Positions 25,012 to 32,474 of a stretch of DNA of 32,474 nucleotides are shown here, piece by piece. The notes under the pieces were generated by a model that saw nothing but the letters and a program-made list of their open reading frames with translations, did not search any database and was not told the origin of the DNA. The stretch lies in contig JADQBC010000034.1 in NCBI GenBank assembly GCA_016903655.1, positions 1 to 32,474 of the forward strand, written 5' to 3'. The stretch comes from Gomphosphaeria aponina SAG 52.96 = DSM 107014 (GTDB lineage: Bacteria > Cyanobacteriota > Cyanobacteriia > Cyanobacteriales > Gomphosphaeriaceae). The position numbers and the translations under genes were made by a program. Positions within the stretch are counted from its first letter, which is position 1; every line of letters starts with the position of its first letter.

Positions 25012-25488
25012 ATGCAGTGGAAAGAAGTGTGCGAAAATAAGCAATTAGAAGACTTACCTTTCAAGATTGAGACAAATAAATGGGGACAAATTGTGATGAG
25101 TCCAGCAAAATTTAAACATTCTTTTTATCAAGGAAGAATTATTAGCATTCTAGCAGAATTAATGGACACAGGACAACCTATCCCAGAGGCGGCGATCCAA
25201 ACTACTGATGGTGTTAAAGTAGCAGATGTTGTTTGGTGTTCTGATGGGCGACTGGTTCAGATCCTTGAAGAAGATGCAGCTTCAATTGCTCCAGAGATTT
25301 GCGTGGAAGTTAAATCAGGTAGTAATACTCTTAAAGAGATGGAAGAAAAGAAAAATTTATATTTAGAAGCAGGAGCAGTAGAAGTTTGGCTGTGCAATGA
25401 AGCAGGAGATATCAGATTTTATAATCAACAAGGTGAGTTGAAAAATTCTTTGTTAGTACCTGATTTTCCCAATAAAATTGTCATTTGA
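25012..25488 (+). CDS. Uma2 family (DUF820) restriction-endonuclease-like protein
   Basis: 158 residues, a little shorter than the usual 185-200. The PD-(D/E)XK nuclease residues are visible: D72 in GVKVADVVW, and E99 and K101 in EICVEVKSGS; H36 in KFKHSFYQGRI fits the N-terminal helix. GAVEVWLCNEAGDIRFYNQQG is the characteristic C-terminal part. Uma2 proteins are hugely expanded in cyanobacteria, often near mobile or repeat DNA; their targets are unknown. It follows the small acidic protein at once and sits beside a recent duplication. Confidence 0.85.
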   Translation: MQWKEVCENKQLEDLPFKIETNKWGQIVMSPAKFKHSFYQGRIISILAELMDTGQPIPEAAIQTTDGVKVADVVWCSDGRLVQILEEDAASIAPEICVEVKSGSNTLKEMEEKKNLYLEAGAVEVWLCNEAGDIRFYNQQGELKNSLLVPDFPNKIVI

Positions 25489-25510
25489 CAACAGCATGAT
25501 GCGATCGCCA

Positions 25511-25720
25511 CTAATGACTAAGTTTAAAGGCACTTACTGGCACATCATCCCAAGAATTAACAGTTCTTAAAACAGCAGTCCATCCTGCTTTTTTTTGTTC
25601 TTCTGTCAAATTTTGCTGCCAAGACTCGTGACAATCTTTTGCTACTACTTCATCCTGACAAGCGATACAAGAATATACTATTCCACAAGGATCTATTTGT
25701 TCGTTTACCCAAATTTTCAT
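25511..25720 (-). CDS. Small cysteine-containing conserved hypothetical
   Basis: 69 residues, with four cysteines (C12, C18, C21, C30; YSCIACQDEVVAKDC) that could bind a metal, then AGWTAVLRTVNSWDDVPVSAF. It has AAGGAAAA near the start codon. Probably a soluble cyanobacterial protein; function unknown to me. It is the last gene of a minus-strand run (CBS, NblB-like, TPR-protease, this), 25 bases after the protease stop. Confidence 0.65.
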   Translation of the reverse strand: MKIWVNEQIDPCGIVYSCIACQDEVVAKDCHESWQQNLTEEQKKAGWTAVLRTVNSWDDVPVSAFKLSH

Positions 25721-25745
25721 CTTTATTTTCCTTCATTCAACAACT

Positions 25746-27569
25746 CTAAATAATACCCCAACTTTTCAATCTATTGCTAACTACTTCAATGGGAAAAGCA
25801 ATCCCGCAACTAATATCTGGATTGATTTCAATAGCCGTATGACACAAGAGTTTAATTCCTACTGCAAGACCAACCACCTGATCTTTTTCATTTAACACTG
25901 GACTCCCAGAACTACCGAAAGCTATCGATGCAGACAATTCTAACTTTTGAGCAGTTTTTCCCGTAATTTTGCCCTCAGAAATTGACCATTCAGTTTGATT
26001 ATAAGGATGTCCAATAACAAGAATAGAGGTATTTATTTCCTCAAAAGTTGAGGAAATAGTTAAAGGCTGAATATCTTTTGGTACTCCTGTTATTTCCAAC
26101 ACTGCTAAATCCAACCAATCATTAGTAGAGGTCTTATGCACAATTTTAGCTGTTTGTCGTTTGCGAAACTGACCTGGGGGTGGTGTACTATAAAATTCTA
26201 TTTCAATTGTCTCATTTTCTTGCTGCTCTTCTTTTTTTACCACCACATGACGATTTGTCACCACCCAAGCTTTATTTCCTTCTCGTTTCACTATCCAACC
26301 AGTACCTATTCCCCACCCATCTTCACTTTTGAGAATAATTTTTACAATAGAGCGCTTAAGCTTAAATAAAGGTTCATTAATTAAACGCTCTGGGTAGGTA
26401 AATAACTTTGGATTGCGTTTGAAAGCAAGTTGACGGGGAACTTCTGCCAAATAGAATTTTACTTCCCGTAAACCAGGATTTAATTTTAATGCTTGGTTAC
26501 ATTTTTGCATAGCCGCGTCATATTTTCCTTGGTTGTGCAAGGCAAAACAAATATTTTTGTAAGCAGCGGCATTTTGTGGGTCAAGTTTAAGCGCTTTTTC
26601 CGCGTAAGAAATTGCCTCATCTAAGTTTCCCTGTTTGTAGAATGTTTCTGCCAAACCACTGTAAGCTTGAGCAAAATTAGGGTCAGATTGAATAGCATTG
26701 CGGTAAGCAGAGGCAGCTCGATAAACTTGCTCTTTTTCTAACAGAGCGTTCCCCAAGTTATAGGAAAAATAACTATCATCTGGGTTTAAAACAACGGCTT
26801 TTTCCAAAGCAGCGATCGCCTCATCTAATTTTCCCTGTTTTTGCAGAGTCAACCCCAAATTCTGATAAATTTCCCCATTATAATAGTCCAACCTAATAGC
26901 TTTTCTGTAATTATTTATTGCTTCATCTAAATTACCAATTTGATTCTGAGCAACTCCCAAATTATAATAAGCACTAGCATCATAGGGATTAATGGCAATA
27001 GCTTGACCATAGGCACTAATAGCTTCATAATATTTTCCTTTCTCACTCAAAGCCCCACCCAAATCCTTAAAAATCTGGGCATATTCATCTCCTGCTTTGC
27101 GGTCATTTTCTACGGCTTTTTGATAAGCTGAAAAAGCAATTAAATAGTTCCCCTGAGCTTTCAGAGCTTTCCCCAAACCCAAGTATGCTTGAGGAAAATT
27201 CTCATCTAACTCCACAGCCTTTTGGTAAGCCTTAATTGCCTCATCAAGTCGATCAGCATTACTCAAAGCTGTCCCTAATTTATAATAAGCAGAAGCAGAA
27301 TTAGGTTCAAACTGAACCGCTTGTTGGTAGGAGGCGATCGCCTTTCCCTCATCTTCAGCATAACTTCCTTGAATTTGATAAACAGTAGAAATGATTCTCC
27401 CACCAAATAAAGATAAAGATATACCTATCAATAGAAACAGACTTAACAAAAGAATAACTAATTTAGGAGAGACTTTTTTCCTTTTGCCCTGCACAGACGA
27501 GGGAGTCACTATTACTTGAGAATAACCTCCCCCTCGCCTGTACCTTTTTTTATGATTTTCATATTTCAT
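25746..27569 (-). CDS. TPR-repeat protein with C-terminal trypsin-like protease domain
   Basis: 607 residues. A basic cytoplasmic N-terminus and one membrane anchor (about 35-57, PKLVILLLSLFLLIGISLSL) precede about 8-9 TPR units (about 75-365), with motifs like AYYNLGVAQNQIGNLDEAI. The C-terminal domain (about 400-607) has the catalytic triad H441 in VVTNRHVVV, D487 in WLDLAVLEI and S554 in FGSSGSPVLN. It is related to HtrA/Deg-type proteases but has no PDZ domain. The anchor suggests the repeats and protease face the periplasm or lumen. TPRs would recruit partners. The NblB-like gene stops 6 bases before this start, so they are probably one transcript. Confidence 0.87.
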   Translation of the reverse strand: MKYENHKKRYRRGGGYSQVIVTPSSVQGKRKKVSPKLVILLLSLFLLIGISLSLFGGRIISTVYQIQGSYAEDEGKAIASYQQAVQFEPNSASAYYKLGTALSNADRLDEAIKAYQKAVELDENFPQAYLGLGKALKAQGNYLIAFSAYQKAVENDRKAGDEYAQIFKDLGGALSEKGKYYEAISAYGQAIAINPYDASAYYNLGVAQNQIGNLDEAINNYRKAIRLDYYNGEIYQNLGLTLQKQGKLDEAIAALEKAVVLNPDDSYFSYNLGNALLEKEQVYRAASAYRNAIQSDPNFAQAYSGLAETFYKQGNLDEAISYAEKALKLDPQNAAAYKNICFALHNQGKYDAAMQKCNQALKLNPGLREVKFYLAEVPRQLAFKRNPKLFTYPERLINEPLFKLKRSIVKIILKSEDGWGIGTGWIVKREGNKAWVVTNRHVVVKKEEQQENETIEIEFYSTPPPGQFRKRQTAKIVHKTSTNDWLDLAVLEITGVPKDIQPLTISSTFEEINTSILVIGHPYNQTEWSISEGKITGKTAQKLELSASIAFGSSGSPVLNEKDQVVGLAVGIKLLCHTAIEINPDISCGIAFPIEVVSNRLKSWGII

Positions 27570-27575
27570 TAACCA

Positions 27576-28238
27576 TCAACCATTTAAATTATTTTTTGCT
27601 TCCACAGCAACTTGTTCAATTGCATCCGTTGCCAACTTTTCTAGAGTAGAATAAGCTTGTGAACCCCCCAACCTTCCCAGAGCTTGTGCTAGACGATAGC
27701 GCACCTGCCAATCTGGATCTGTCACCAAAGGAGTAAGTAGAGGAATAGCACGCTCATCCCCCAACTCCCCAAAAGAGCCGATCGCCGCTGTTTTCATCAG
27801 ATTATTCTCTGAAGTGAGAGCTTCTGCGAGTAAAGTAAAACTCCGAGTATCCCCCAATTCTCCCAATGCCGCCACAATACTAAATTGAAGTAACCAATCA
27901 CTTGTCTCATAATAAACTTTTTCCAAATCTGCAAAAGCCACAGAAAGCTTCAGACCTCCGAGCGCATCTGCTGCTGCTGCTTGTACATCAGGTTCCGAGT
28001 CATGAAAAAGGCGATCGCGCAACAACGCCAATGACTGCTCTAAATTTTCCTTTCCGAGAGTATCCAACTGACTCACCGCCGCATAGCGCACACGAGTATT
28101 TGTATCCGTCAGCAAAGGTTGCACCAGCTCAAAAGCGATCGCTCTTTCCAAGTGACGTAATTGATTTATTCCCTTAATGCGATCGCCAAAATCTTCTGAA
28201 GTAAGTAACTCTTTAACCGACTCAGGAGTAATAGTCAT
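27576..28238 (-). CDS. nblB: HEAT-repeat protein, NblB-like (phycobilisome degradation)
   Basis: 220 residues, the length of NblB of Synechococcus elongatus (about 219). It starts MTITPESVKELLTSEDFGDR, followed by HEAT / PBS-lyase-like repeats (RVRYAAVSQLDTLG, DVQAAAADALGGL, LLQFSIVAALGELGD, LMKTAAIGSFGELGD, QVRYRLAQALGRLGG). NblB takes part in phycobilisome breakdown during nutrient starvation and is related to bilin lyase subunits. The NblB assignment is by resemblance of length and start; other HEAT-repeat bilin-lyase-like proteins are possible. It lies 35 bases downstream of the CBS gene and 6 bases upstream of the TPR-protease. Confidence 0.75.
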   Translation of the reverse strand: MTITPESVKELLTSEDFGDRIKGINQLRHLERAIAFELVQPLLTDTNTRVRYAAVSQLDTLGKENLEQSLALLRDRLFHDSEPDVQAAAADALGGLKLSVAFADLEKVYYETSDWLLQFSIVAALGELGDTRSFTLLAEALTSENNLMKTAAIGSFGELGDERAIPLLTPLVTDPDWQVRYRLAQALGRLGGSQAYSTLEKLATDAIEQVAVEAKNNLNG

Positions 28239-28273
28239 ATTTTTTTCCTTTGTAGTTTAAAACCAATTTTTCT

Positions 28274-28732
28274 CTAACCCATCGCCATCGTGCGAATAAT
28301 ATCTCCCCGTGTAAGAATACCAATCACTGTACCTTGTTCATCGACCACAGGTAAGCGGCGAATTTTCTTTTCGTGCATTAAATGAGCAGCTTCGCGGAGC
28401 CCCTGTTCAGGTTTAATAGTAATCGGATGGTCACTCATCACTTCCCCCACAGTTTGTCCGAGAGCTTTATGGATCTCCTTCTCGTAGCGGGCGGGATTTT
28501 GCAGATAAATCACACTATCAAGAATCATAATATAGGGTGGCGGTTCCACCCCCGTCTCCTGCCACATCAAATCACTTTCTGAGATTACACCCACCAATTT
28601 TCCTGCCTCATTAACCACTGGCATTCCCCCGATCCTGTTTTCCGCCATAATTTTTATTGCTTCGGGGAGAGCAGTTTCTGGTTTCACCATAATCGGGTTC
28701 TGTGTCATTACATCAGCAACAGTTTTAAGCAT
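28274..28732 (-). CDS. CBS-domain-pair protein
   Basis: 152 residues from ATG 28732; a TTG at 28741 is an alternative. Two CBS domains: residues 1-60 (VADVMTQNPIMVKPETALPEA ... RIGGMPVVNEAGKLVGVISESDLM) and 95-150 (VGEVMSDHPITIKPEQGL ... KIRRLPVVDEQGTVIGILTRGDII). A tryptophan/proline-rich linker (MWQETGVEPPPYIMILDS) sits between. CBS pairs bind adenosine nucleotides and act as energy sensors; this one has no effector domain, so it must act on a partner. First gene of the minus-strand run. Confidence 0.88.
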   Translation of the reverse strand: MLKTVADVMTQNPIMVKPETALPEAIKIMAENRIGGMPVVNEAGKLVGVISESDLMWQETGVEPPPYIMILDSVIYLQNPARYEKEIHKALGQTVGEVMSDHPITIKPEQGLREAAHLMHEKKIRRLPVVDEQGTVIGILTRGDIIRTMAMG

Positions 28733-28741
28733 CTTTGACAA

Positions 28742-29039
28742 GCATTGTTTTAATTGGTTAATTAATTTAATTGTAGAGAATCATGGCTATTCAACCAAAG
28801 TGATTTATTATCATATCTGGCTTTACCCCAATTTCCCCATTAAGTCAAGCTCATGGTACAAAATTTAACAATTGAACGATAACTCAACTCATAACCTCCC
28901 CTTAACCTACCTCAAGCGCTTAAACTTAGATGAAGTCGGCGAGTTTTGTTCACAAGAAAGATTCTAGTTTAGAGTCCCAAATTATCCTTAAACTCGCCCC
29001 TACAGTTTGTATATGTTTTGAAATCAAAAAGATTAAATT
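28742..29039. other. Divergent promoter region between the CBS gene and tpiA
   Basis: 298 bases without a gene. It holds a hairpin element at 28938-28998 (listed separately). I see no convincing -10/-35 pair for tpiA; its start has no Shine-Dalgarno. Confidence 0.4.
28938..28998. repeat. Hairpin element, copy 2 (GGCGAGTTT...AAACTCGCC)
   Basis: Perfect 9-base arms at 28938-28946 and 28990-28998, 43 bases apart. Compared with copy 1 (GGCGGGTTT/AAACCCGCC) the arm has G to A on one side and C to T on the other, a compensatory change that keeps the pairing. Confidence 0.6.
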
Positions 29040-29765
29040 ATGAGAAAAATTATCATTGCTGGTAACTGGAAAATGCACAAAACCCAAGCAGAGTCACTGG
29101 AATTTCTCCAAAGTTTCATCCCGAAGCTAGAAAAAAACCCCCCTGGCAGGGAAGTAGTTCTCTGTGTTCCTTTTACCAGTTTAGGGATAATGACCAAAAA
29201 TCTAGCAACCAGTCTAGTCAAACTGGGCGCTCAAAATATCCATTGGGAAGATAAGGGGGCATACACTGGGGAAATTGCAGGGTCGATGCTCACAGAAATA
29301 GGGATAAATTATGTAATTGTGGGTCACAGTGAGCGTCGCGAATATTTTGGCGATACAGATGAAACCGTGAATTTGCGTTTATTAGCTGCTCAACGTCACA
29401 GTTTAACCCCCATCCTTTGTGTTGGGGAAACTAAGTCTCAACGAGCTGCTCAGGAAACAGAAAAAGTAATTATTAACCAGATCAAAAAAGGTATGGTAGA
29501 TGTGGATCAGCACAATTTAGTAATTGCTTATGAACCTATTTGGGCAATTGGTACTGGGGAAACCTGTGAAGCAACAGAAGCCAATCGGGTTATTGGGGTA
29601 ATTCGCGAGCAATTGGAAAATAAAGATATCCCAATTCAATATGGTGGTTCTGTTAAACCAGATAACATCGATGAAATTATGGCTCAATCAGAAATTGATG
29701 GTGTACTCGTAGGAGGCGCTAGTTTAGATCCTGTCGGTTTTGCTCGCATTGTCAATTATCAATAA
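29040..29765 (+). CDS. tpiA: Triosephosphate isomerase
   Basis: 241 residues. Catalytic residues are present: N9 and K11 in AGNWKMHK, H96 in [12 protein letters not shown]165 in [23 protein letters not shown] near the C-terminus is the phosphate-binding stretch. It converts dihydroxyacetone phosphate and glyceraldehyde 3-phosphate in glycolysis and the Calvin cycle; acts in the cytoplasm as a dimer. folP follows, so they may be co-transcribed, with a hairpin element between. Confidence 0.97.
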   Translation: MRKIIIAGNWKMHKTQAESLEFLQSFIPKLEKNPPGREVVLCVPFTSLGIMTKNLATSLVKLGAQNIHWEDKGAYTGEIAGSMLTEIGINYVIVGHSERREYFGDTDETVNLRLLAAQRHSLTPILCVGETKSQRAAQETEKVIINQIKKGMVDVDQHNLVIAYEPIWAIGTGETCEATEANRVIGVIREQLENKDIPIQYGGSVKPDNIDEIMAQSEIDGVLVGGASLDPVGFARIVNYQ

Positions 29766-29784
29766 AATTAATTGTGTGCGTTGG

Positions 29785-29841
29785 GGCGGGTGGGGAATTG
29801 AAAATTTCGGGCTGCTCCTCGCAGTTATCCTTCAACCCGCC
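29785..29841. repeat. Hairpin element, copy 3 (GGCGGGT...ACCCGCC)
   Basis: Arms GGCGGGT (29785-29791) and ACCCGCC (29835-29841), 43 bases apart, the same spacing as copy 2 and close to copy 1. It lies between tpiA and folP on the presumed common transcript. Confidence 0.55.
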
Positions 29842-29856
29842 TGGAGAAAAGGAAAA

Positions 29857-30705
29857 ATGGCTTTAAATTTTGTCTGGGGAAAGCGTACTTATTTAATGGG
29901 AATTTTAAATGTCACTCCCGATAGTTTTAGTGATGGGGGTGAGTTTAATTCTCTAGAAACTGCTTTACAACAAGCAAAACAATTGGTTGGAGGTGGAGCA
30001 GATATTATTGATGTAGGCGGTCAGTCAACTCGACCTGGAGCGGAGCAAATATCCCAAGAAGAAGAATTAAACAGGGTTATCCCAGTTATAGAAGCATTGG
30101 GTCAAGAGTTATCTGTAACTATTTCTGTGGATACCACCAGGGCGAAAGTGGCGGCAGCGGCGCTTCGTGCTGGGGCAAATTGGGTAAATGATATTTCTGG
30201 GGCTACTTTTGATGGGGCAATGTTGTCTGTGGTAAGTGAGTTAGGAGTACCAATTGTGTTAATGCACATTCGGGGAACCCCCCAAACCATGCAGCAACAG
30301 ACAGACTATGAAGATGTGGTAACAGAAGTTTATCAGTTTCTCGAAAGTAGAATTAATGCTGCCATAAGTGCAGGAATAAAGCGATCGCATCTCATTATTG
30401 ACCCAGGTATTGGTTTTGCTAAAACCCACTCCCAAAACCTAGAACTCTTGAGACGACTGGGGGAATTTTCTGCCCTTGGTGTTCCTCTTTTAGTGGGTCC
30501 CTCCCGTAAAAGTTTTCTTGGTCACATTCTAAACCAAAATGACCCTAAACTAAGGGTTTGGGGAACCGCTGCTGCTTGTTGTGGGGCGATCGCCGCTGGA
30601 GCAGATATCCTGCGAGTTCATGATGTTTCGCAAATGTATGATGTTATGCGGGTTGCTGATGCTATTTGGCGTAATTCTCCCTTCTCCATTGTCTCCAACC
30701 CCTAA
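29857..30705 (+). CDS. folP: Dihydropteroate synthase
   Basis: 282 residues from ATG 29857 (MALNFVWGKRTYLMGI). The frame is open into tpiA up to 29740, but that N-terminal stretch looks non-coding and contains a repeat element; GGAG and AAGGA just upstream support 29857. Motifs: LMGILNVTPDSFSDGG (pterin-binding region), IIDVGGQSTRPGAEQ, ISVDTTRA, WVNDISGA, DPGIGFAKT, VGPSRKSFLG and RVHDV. It joins p-aminobenzoate to the pterin diphosphate in folate synthesis and is the target of sulfonamides. Confidence 0.95.
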   Translation: MALNFVWGKRTYLMGILNVTPDSFSDGGEFNSLETALQQAKQLVGGGADIIDVGGQSTRPGAEQISQEEELNRVIPVIEALGQELSVTISVDTTRAKVAAAALRAGANWVNDISGATFDGAMLSVVSELGVPIVLMHIRGTPQTMQQQTDYEDVVTEVYQFLESRINAAISAGIKRSHLIIDPGIGFAKTHSQNLELLRRLGEFSALGVPLLVGPSRKSFLGHILNQNDPKLRVWGTAAACCGAIAAGADILRVHDVSQMYDVMRVADAIWRNSPFSIVSNP

Positions 30706-30825
30706 ATTTATATAGCAAAGAATCAGGTTAAGATTTGGATAGCATAACTTTCTCCTGATGACTACCTCACCCATAATCTAATCATAGTCCTCATTTAATT
30801 ATGAGTATTACAGTATATTATTAAT

Positions 30826-30851
30826 AATGGACAAGGGGATGGGCGTCCATT
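30826..30851 (+). other. Small hairpin in the leader of the TPR gene
   Basis: AATGGAC (30826-30832) pairs with GTCCATT (30845-30851) around a 12-base loop. It lies about 85 bases before the leader ORF. The role is unknown; the rest of 30706-30936 shows no gene. Confidence 0.35.
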
Positions 30852-30936
30852 GTCTTGTGCTCAGGAGCCCGAAAAGATTGTCCGAAAAAACATCATCTTT
30901 GCTATATTTTTAAAGAAATATTGAGGAGTGAGAGGC

Positions 30937-30963
30937 ATGAAGCCTCCGCCAAACAAGTTATGA
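30937..30963 (+). CDS. Possible 8-codon leader ORF with PPP motif
   Basis: ATG 30937, product MKPPPNKL, stop TGA 30961-30963. GAGGAG (30923-30928) is 8 bases upstream, an ideal Shine-Dalgarno spacing. The TGA overlaps the ATG of the TPR gene (30960) as ATGA, the arrangement seen in translational coupling. That ATG has no ribosome site of its own. Three consecutive prolines are a known ribosome-stalling motif relieved by EF-P. Being this short, it could also be chance. Confidence 0.5.
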   Translation: MKPPPNKL

Positions 30964-32033
30964 AAAAAACAATTAGTATTTTAGCCTGTGCTGTAGCCAC
31001 CCTAGTAGGAGCTAATCCACCTTTAGTAGTCCAAGCAAGTCAAACTGTAACGCAAAACGAAAAAGAACTAAATGATTTACTGCGTCAGGGAAGGGAATAC
31101 GTCGCTGCTGAAGATTATAATCAGGCAATAGAAGTATATAAAAAAGCAGCTTCATTAGATCGGAAAAACCCAAAGATTTTTTCTGGGATCGGGTATGTGT
31201 ATGCGAGTCAGGGAAATTACCGAGCAGCAGTGAAAGCTTATGAAATTGCCATCGCCCTAGAGCCAAATAATGCAGATTTTTATTATGCCCTGGGCTACAC
31301 TCTAGCCAATGGAGGGGATAATGTTAAAGCTGCCAATGCCTATGAGCGTGCTGTAGAATTAAACCCAAATAATCTTGAGCATTATTTAGCTTGGGGAGTG
31401 GTTCTACTGCGCATTGGTGACTATAACCGAGCAATAGATGCAAGTCAAAAGGTATTAGCAGTTGAACCAGACAACAAAAAAGCTTATGAAATTAAAAGCA
31501 CAGCCTTGTTGAAGTTAGGACAGTTTGAAGAGGCAGTTCAGTTACTCAAAGGAGCATCAAAGCTGTTTCCCGATAATAAAGAACTGAAAATACAATTAGC
31601 CAACGCCTTCCTGAATGAGGGAGATATGTACCAAGGGTTAGCAACTTTAGAAGAGGTACATAGAATAGAACCAGATAATCCCTTAGTTCAGTTACAAATT
31701 GCCAGAATTTTGGAAGCAAAACAAGATTTACCTAGAGCATTAGCAGCTTATGAAGAAATTGTAGTAATAAAACCAGACTCAGTAGAAGCGATGGCAGGAA
31801 TTGGGAGGATTCAACTAGCACAACATGATTATTTAATGGCGATTATTGCCATGCGTCGTTTATTGGAATTGACTCCCCAAAACCCAACTGCTTATTATAA
31901 TTTAGGATTAGCCCTGCAAAAAAGGGGAAGGGAAGAAGAGGCGATGGCAGTATTTAATCAAGCTCGCACCTTTTACCAGCTTCAGGGAAATACCGCAGGA
32001 GTGGAGCAGGTAGAAGCTTTATTAGAGGAGTAG
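30960..32033 (+). CDS. Secreted or lipid-side TPR-repeat protein
   Basis: 357 residues from ATG 30960, chosen because it gives a clear signal peptide (MKKTISILACAVATLVGA, cleavage probably after VVQAS); the frame upstream is open to 30855 but is non-coding in appearance. About nine TPRs follow (motifs AYVAAEDYNQAIEVYKKA-like, FYYALGYTLANGGDNVKA, AYYNLGLALQKRGREEEAM). Such proteins scaffold complexes in the periplasm or lumen. No partner can be inferred. It is the gene downstream of the PPP leader ORF, with which it overlaps by the ATGA tetranucleotide. Confidence 0.8.
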   Translation: MKKTISILACAVATLVGANPPLVVQASQTVTQNEKELNDLLRQGREYVAAEDYNQAIEVYKKAASLDRKNPKIFSGIGYVYASQGNYRAAVKAYEIAIALEPNNADFYYALGYTLANGGDNVKAANAYERAVELNPNNLEHYLAWGVVLLRIGDYNRAIDASQKVLAVEPDNKKAYEIKSTALLKLGQFEEAVQLLKGASKLFPDNKELKIQLANAFLNEGDMYQGLATLEEVHRIEPDNPLVQLQIARILEAKQDLPRALAAYEEIVVIKPDSVEAMAGIGRIQLAQHDYLMAIIAMRRLLELTPQNPTAYYNLGLALQKRGREEEAMAVFNQARTFYQLQGNTAGVEQVEALLEE

Positions 32034-32055
32034 AGTTGTTGTGGGGGGTGACAGG

Positions 32056-32094
32056 GGGTTGGGAAACCAAACCCCAACCCTAATCGTGGTTGGG
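32056..32094 (+). other. Alternative hairpins after the TPR gene
   Basis: GGGTTGGG (32056-32063) can pair with CCCAACCC (32073-32080), and the middle part of the latter (32073-32079) with GGTTGGG (32088-32094). No T run follows, so it is not a standard terminator. A transcript-processing or stability role is possible. Confidence 0.4.
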
Positions 32095-32166
32095 ACTTGA
32101 CAAAAGAAAAAAAAATGTACTAATGGATTAGATAAGAAAAGCTTGAAACCCAAGAAGTGATCCAAG

Positions 32167-32364
32167 ATGAAATGGTTTTTTACCCTGAGTGAGTCAAGCC
32201 CTTCATGGTTGGAGGATGGGAAGTTGGCACAGGTTGCGGTTTATACGGCTAAAAAAAACACGTCCCTAGAACCATTTTGTCTTTATGATGGCAGGGAAAA
32301 TGAGCTGACTAACTGGCTAAGGAGTCAAAGGGTAAAAGTGATTCATCATCGCACTGCTATATAA
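32167..32364 (+). pseudogene. 5' part of a glycosyltransferase-like gene, probably cut by an insertion
   Basis: 65 codons from ATG 32167 (MKWFFTLSESSPSWLEDGKL) ending at TAA 32362. The start and the segment AKKNTSLEPFCLYDGREN look like the N-terminal end of a family of cyanobacterial proteins annotated as glycosyltransferases that are about 250-300 residues long; this recognition is from memory and tentative. The frame stops just where IS-like DNA begins, so I read it as a truncated gene whose rest would lie beyond the insertion, outside the window. Confidence 0.5.
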
Positions 32365-32367
32365 AAC

Positions 32368-32474
32368 TGAACTTTCCTTGAATAATCAGGTTTATTCTTT
32401 AACAAGGCTACTGCCTTGAGAGTTTATTTCCTGCTTCATCCAGACGAGTCGGCTCGCTACTGTCCACAGGCGTT
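32368..32474 (-). mobile_element. Right end of an IS200/IS605-type element
   Basis: The sequence from about 32368 to the window edge looks like the right end of such an element on the minus strand: the tnpB 3' end (32408-32474) followed by a subterminal hairpin (CCTTG 32377-32381 with CAAGG 32403-32407, plus AATA/TATT). The exact boundary cannot be fixed without an empty-site sequence; the rest of the element lies to the right of the window. Confidence 0.55.
32408..32474 (-). CDS. tnpB: TnpB RNA-guided nuclease-like transposon protein, last 21 residues only
   Basis: Partial: only the C-terminal end is in the window (reading TPVDSSEPTRLDEAGNKLSR-Q, stop at 32408-32410). The TPVDS...DEAGNK ending is typical of cyanobacterial TnpB/OrfB proteins of IS200/IS605 and IS607 elements. 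The 3' end of such genes overlaps the right-end guide RNA (omega RNA) in characterised members. No other part can be seen. Confidence 0.6.
   Translation of the reverse strand, partial: TPVDSSEPTRLDEAGNKLSRQ

Noticed and set aside
29740-29856. Extended start of folP within tpiA
   Set aside because: The stretch is repeat-containing and non-conserved in look; ATG 29857 has purine-rich ribosome site sequence.
30855-30959. Extended start of the TPR gene
   Set aside because: The real start at 30960 gives a clean signal peptide; the extension has none and begins at a TTG.

Overview
The window is chromosomal DNA of a cyanobacterium. Evidence: a psbK gene; an NhaS3-type antiporter; an NblB-like phycobilisome-degradation protein; a solanesyl-diphosphate-synthase-like enzyme; a cyanoexosortase A cluster; about 20 copies of the HIP1 octamer GCGATCGC; and heptanucleotide tandem repeats (STRRs). 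Coding DNA is AT-leaning. A filamentous, polysaccharide-secreting species is plausible from the exosortase/HpsJ genes, but I cannot name the genus.

Layout. 1-1133: 3' part of a secreted RTX-type calcium-binding protein with 243-bp internal repeats. 1.5-5.2 kb: a membrane-anchored hendecad coiled-coil protein, psbK, a glutathione S-transferase, a conserved hypothetical, and the antiporter. 5.7-11.9 kb: AMIN-domain amidase, a 1.28-kb gap with a tiny membrane ORF and unusual repeats, polyprenyl synthase, a radical SAM protein and a Cys-rich small protein. 11.9-18.9 kb: pentapeptide-repeat protein, dnaN, TonB-like protein, vWA-like protein, PfkB sugar kinase, a small RP-repeat protein and pdxJ. 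19-21.3 kb: cyanoexosortase A, its associated protein and an HpsJ-family protein, probably one operon. 21.5-25.5 kb: polA on the minus strand, then a repeat-rich patch with a tandem duplication, a broken gene copy and a Uma2-family nuclease. 25.5-28.7 kb: a minus-strand run CBS protein / NblB-like / TPR-trypsin-like protease / small Cys protein. 29-32 kb: tpiA, folP and a secreted TPR protein with a tiny coupled upstream ORF. 32.1 kb to the end: the 5' part of a gene apparently interrupted by an IS200/IS605-type element, whose tnpB 3' end lies at the right edge.

Most genes are ordinary housekeeping. I did not find a convincing new multi-gene system. The best leads are small: a PPP-containing 8-codon ORF overlapping a TPR gene start; a 35-bp repeat inserted in frame in the TonB-like gene and repeated 2.8 kb away; alternative hairpins between dnaN and that gene; a hairpin family with compensatory base changes; a palindrome that supplies a start codon; and the amidase-sds gap with a 10-bp-period array, a 56-nt hairpin, a strong orphan promoter and a 45-aa membrane ORF.
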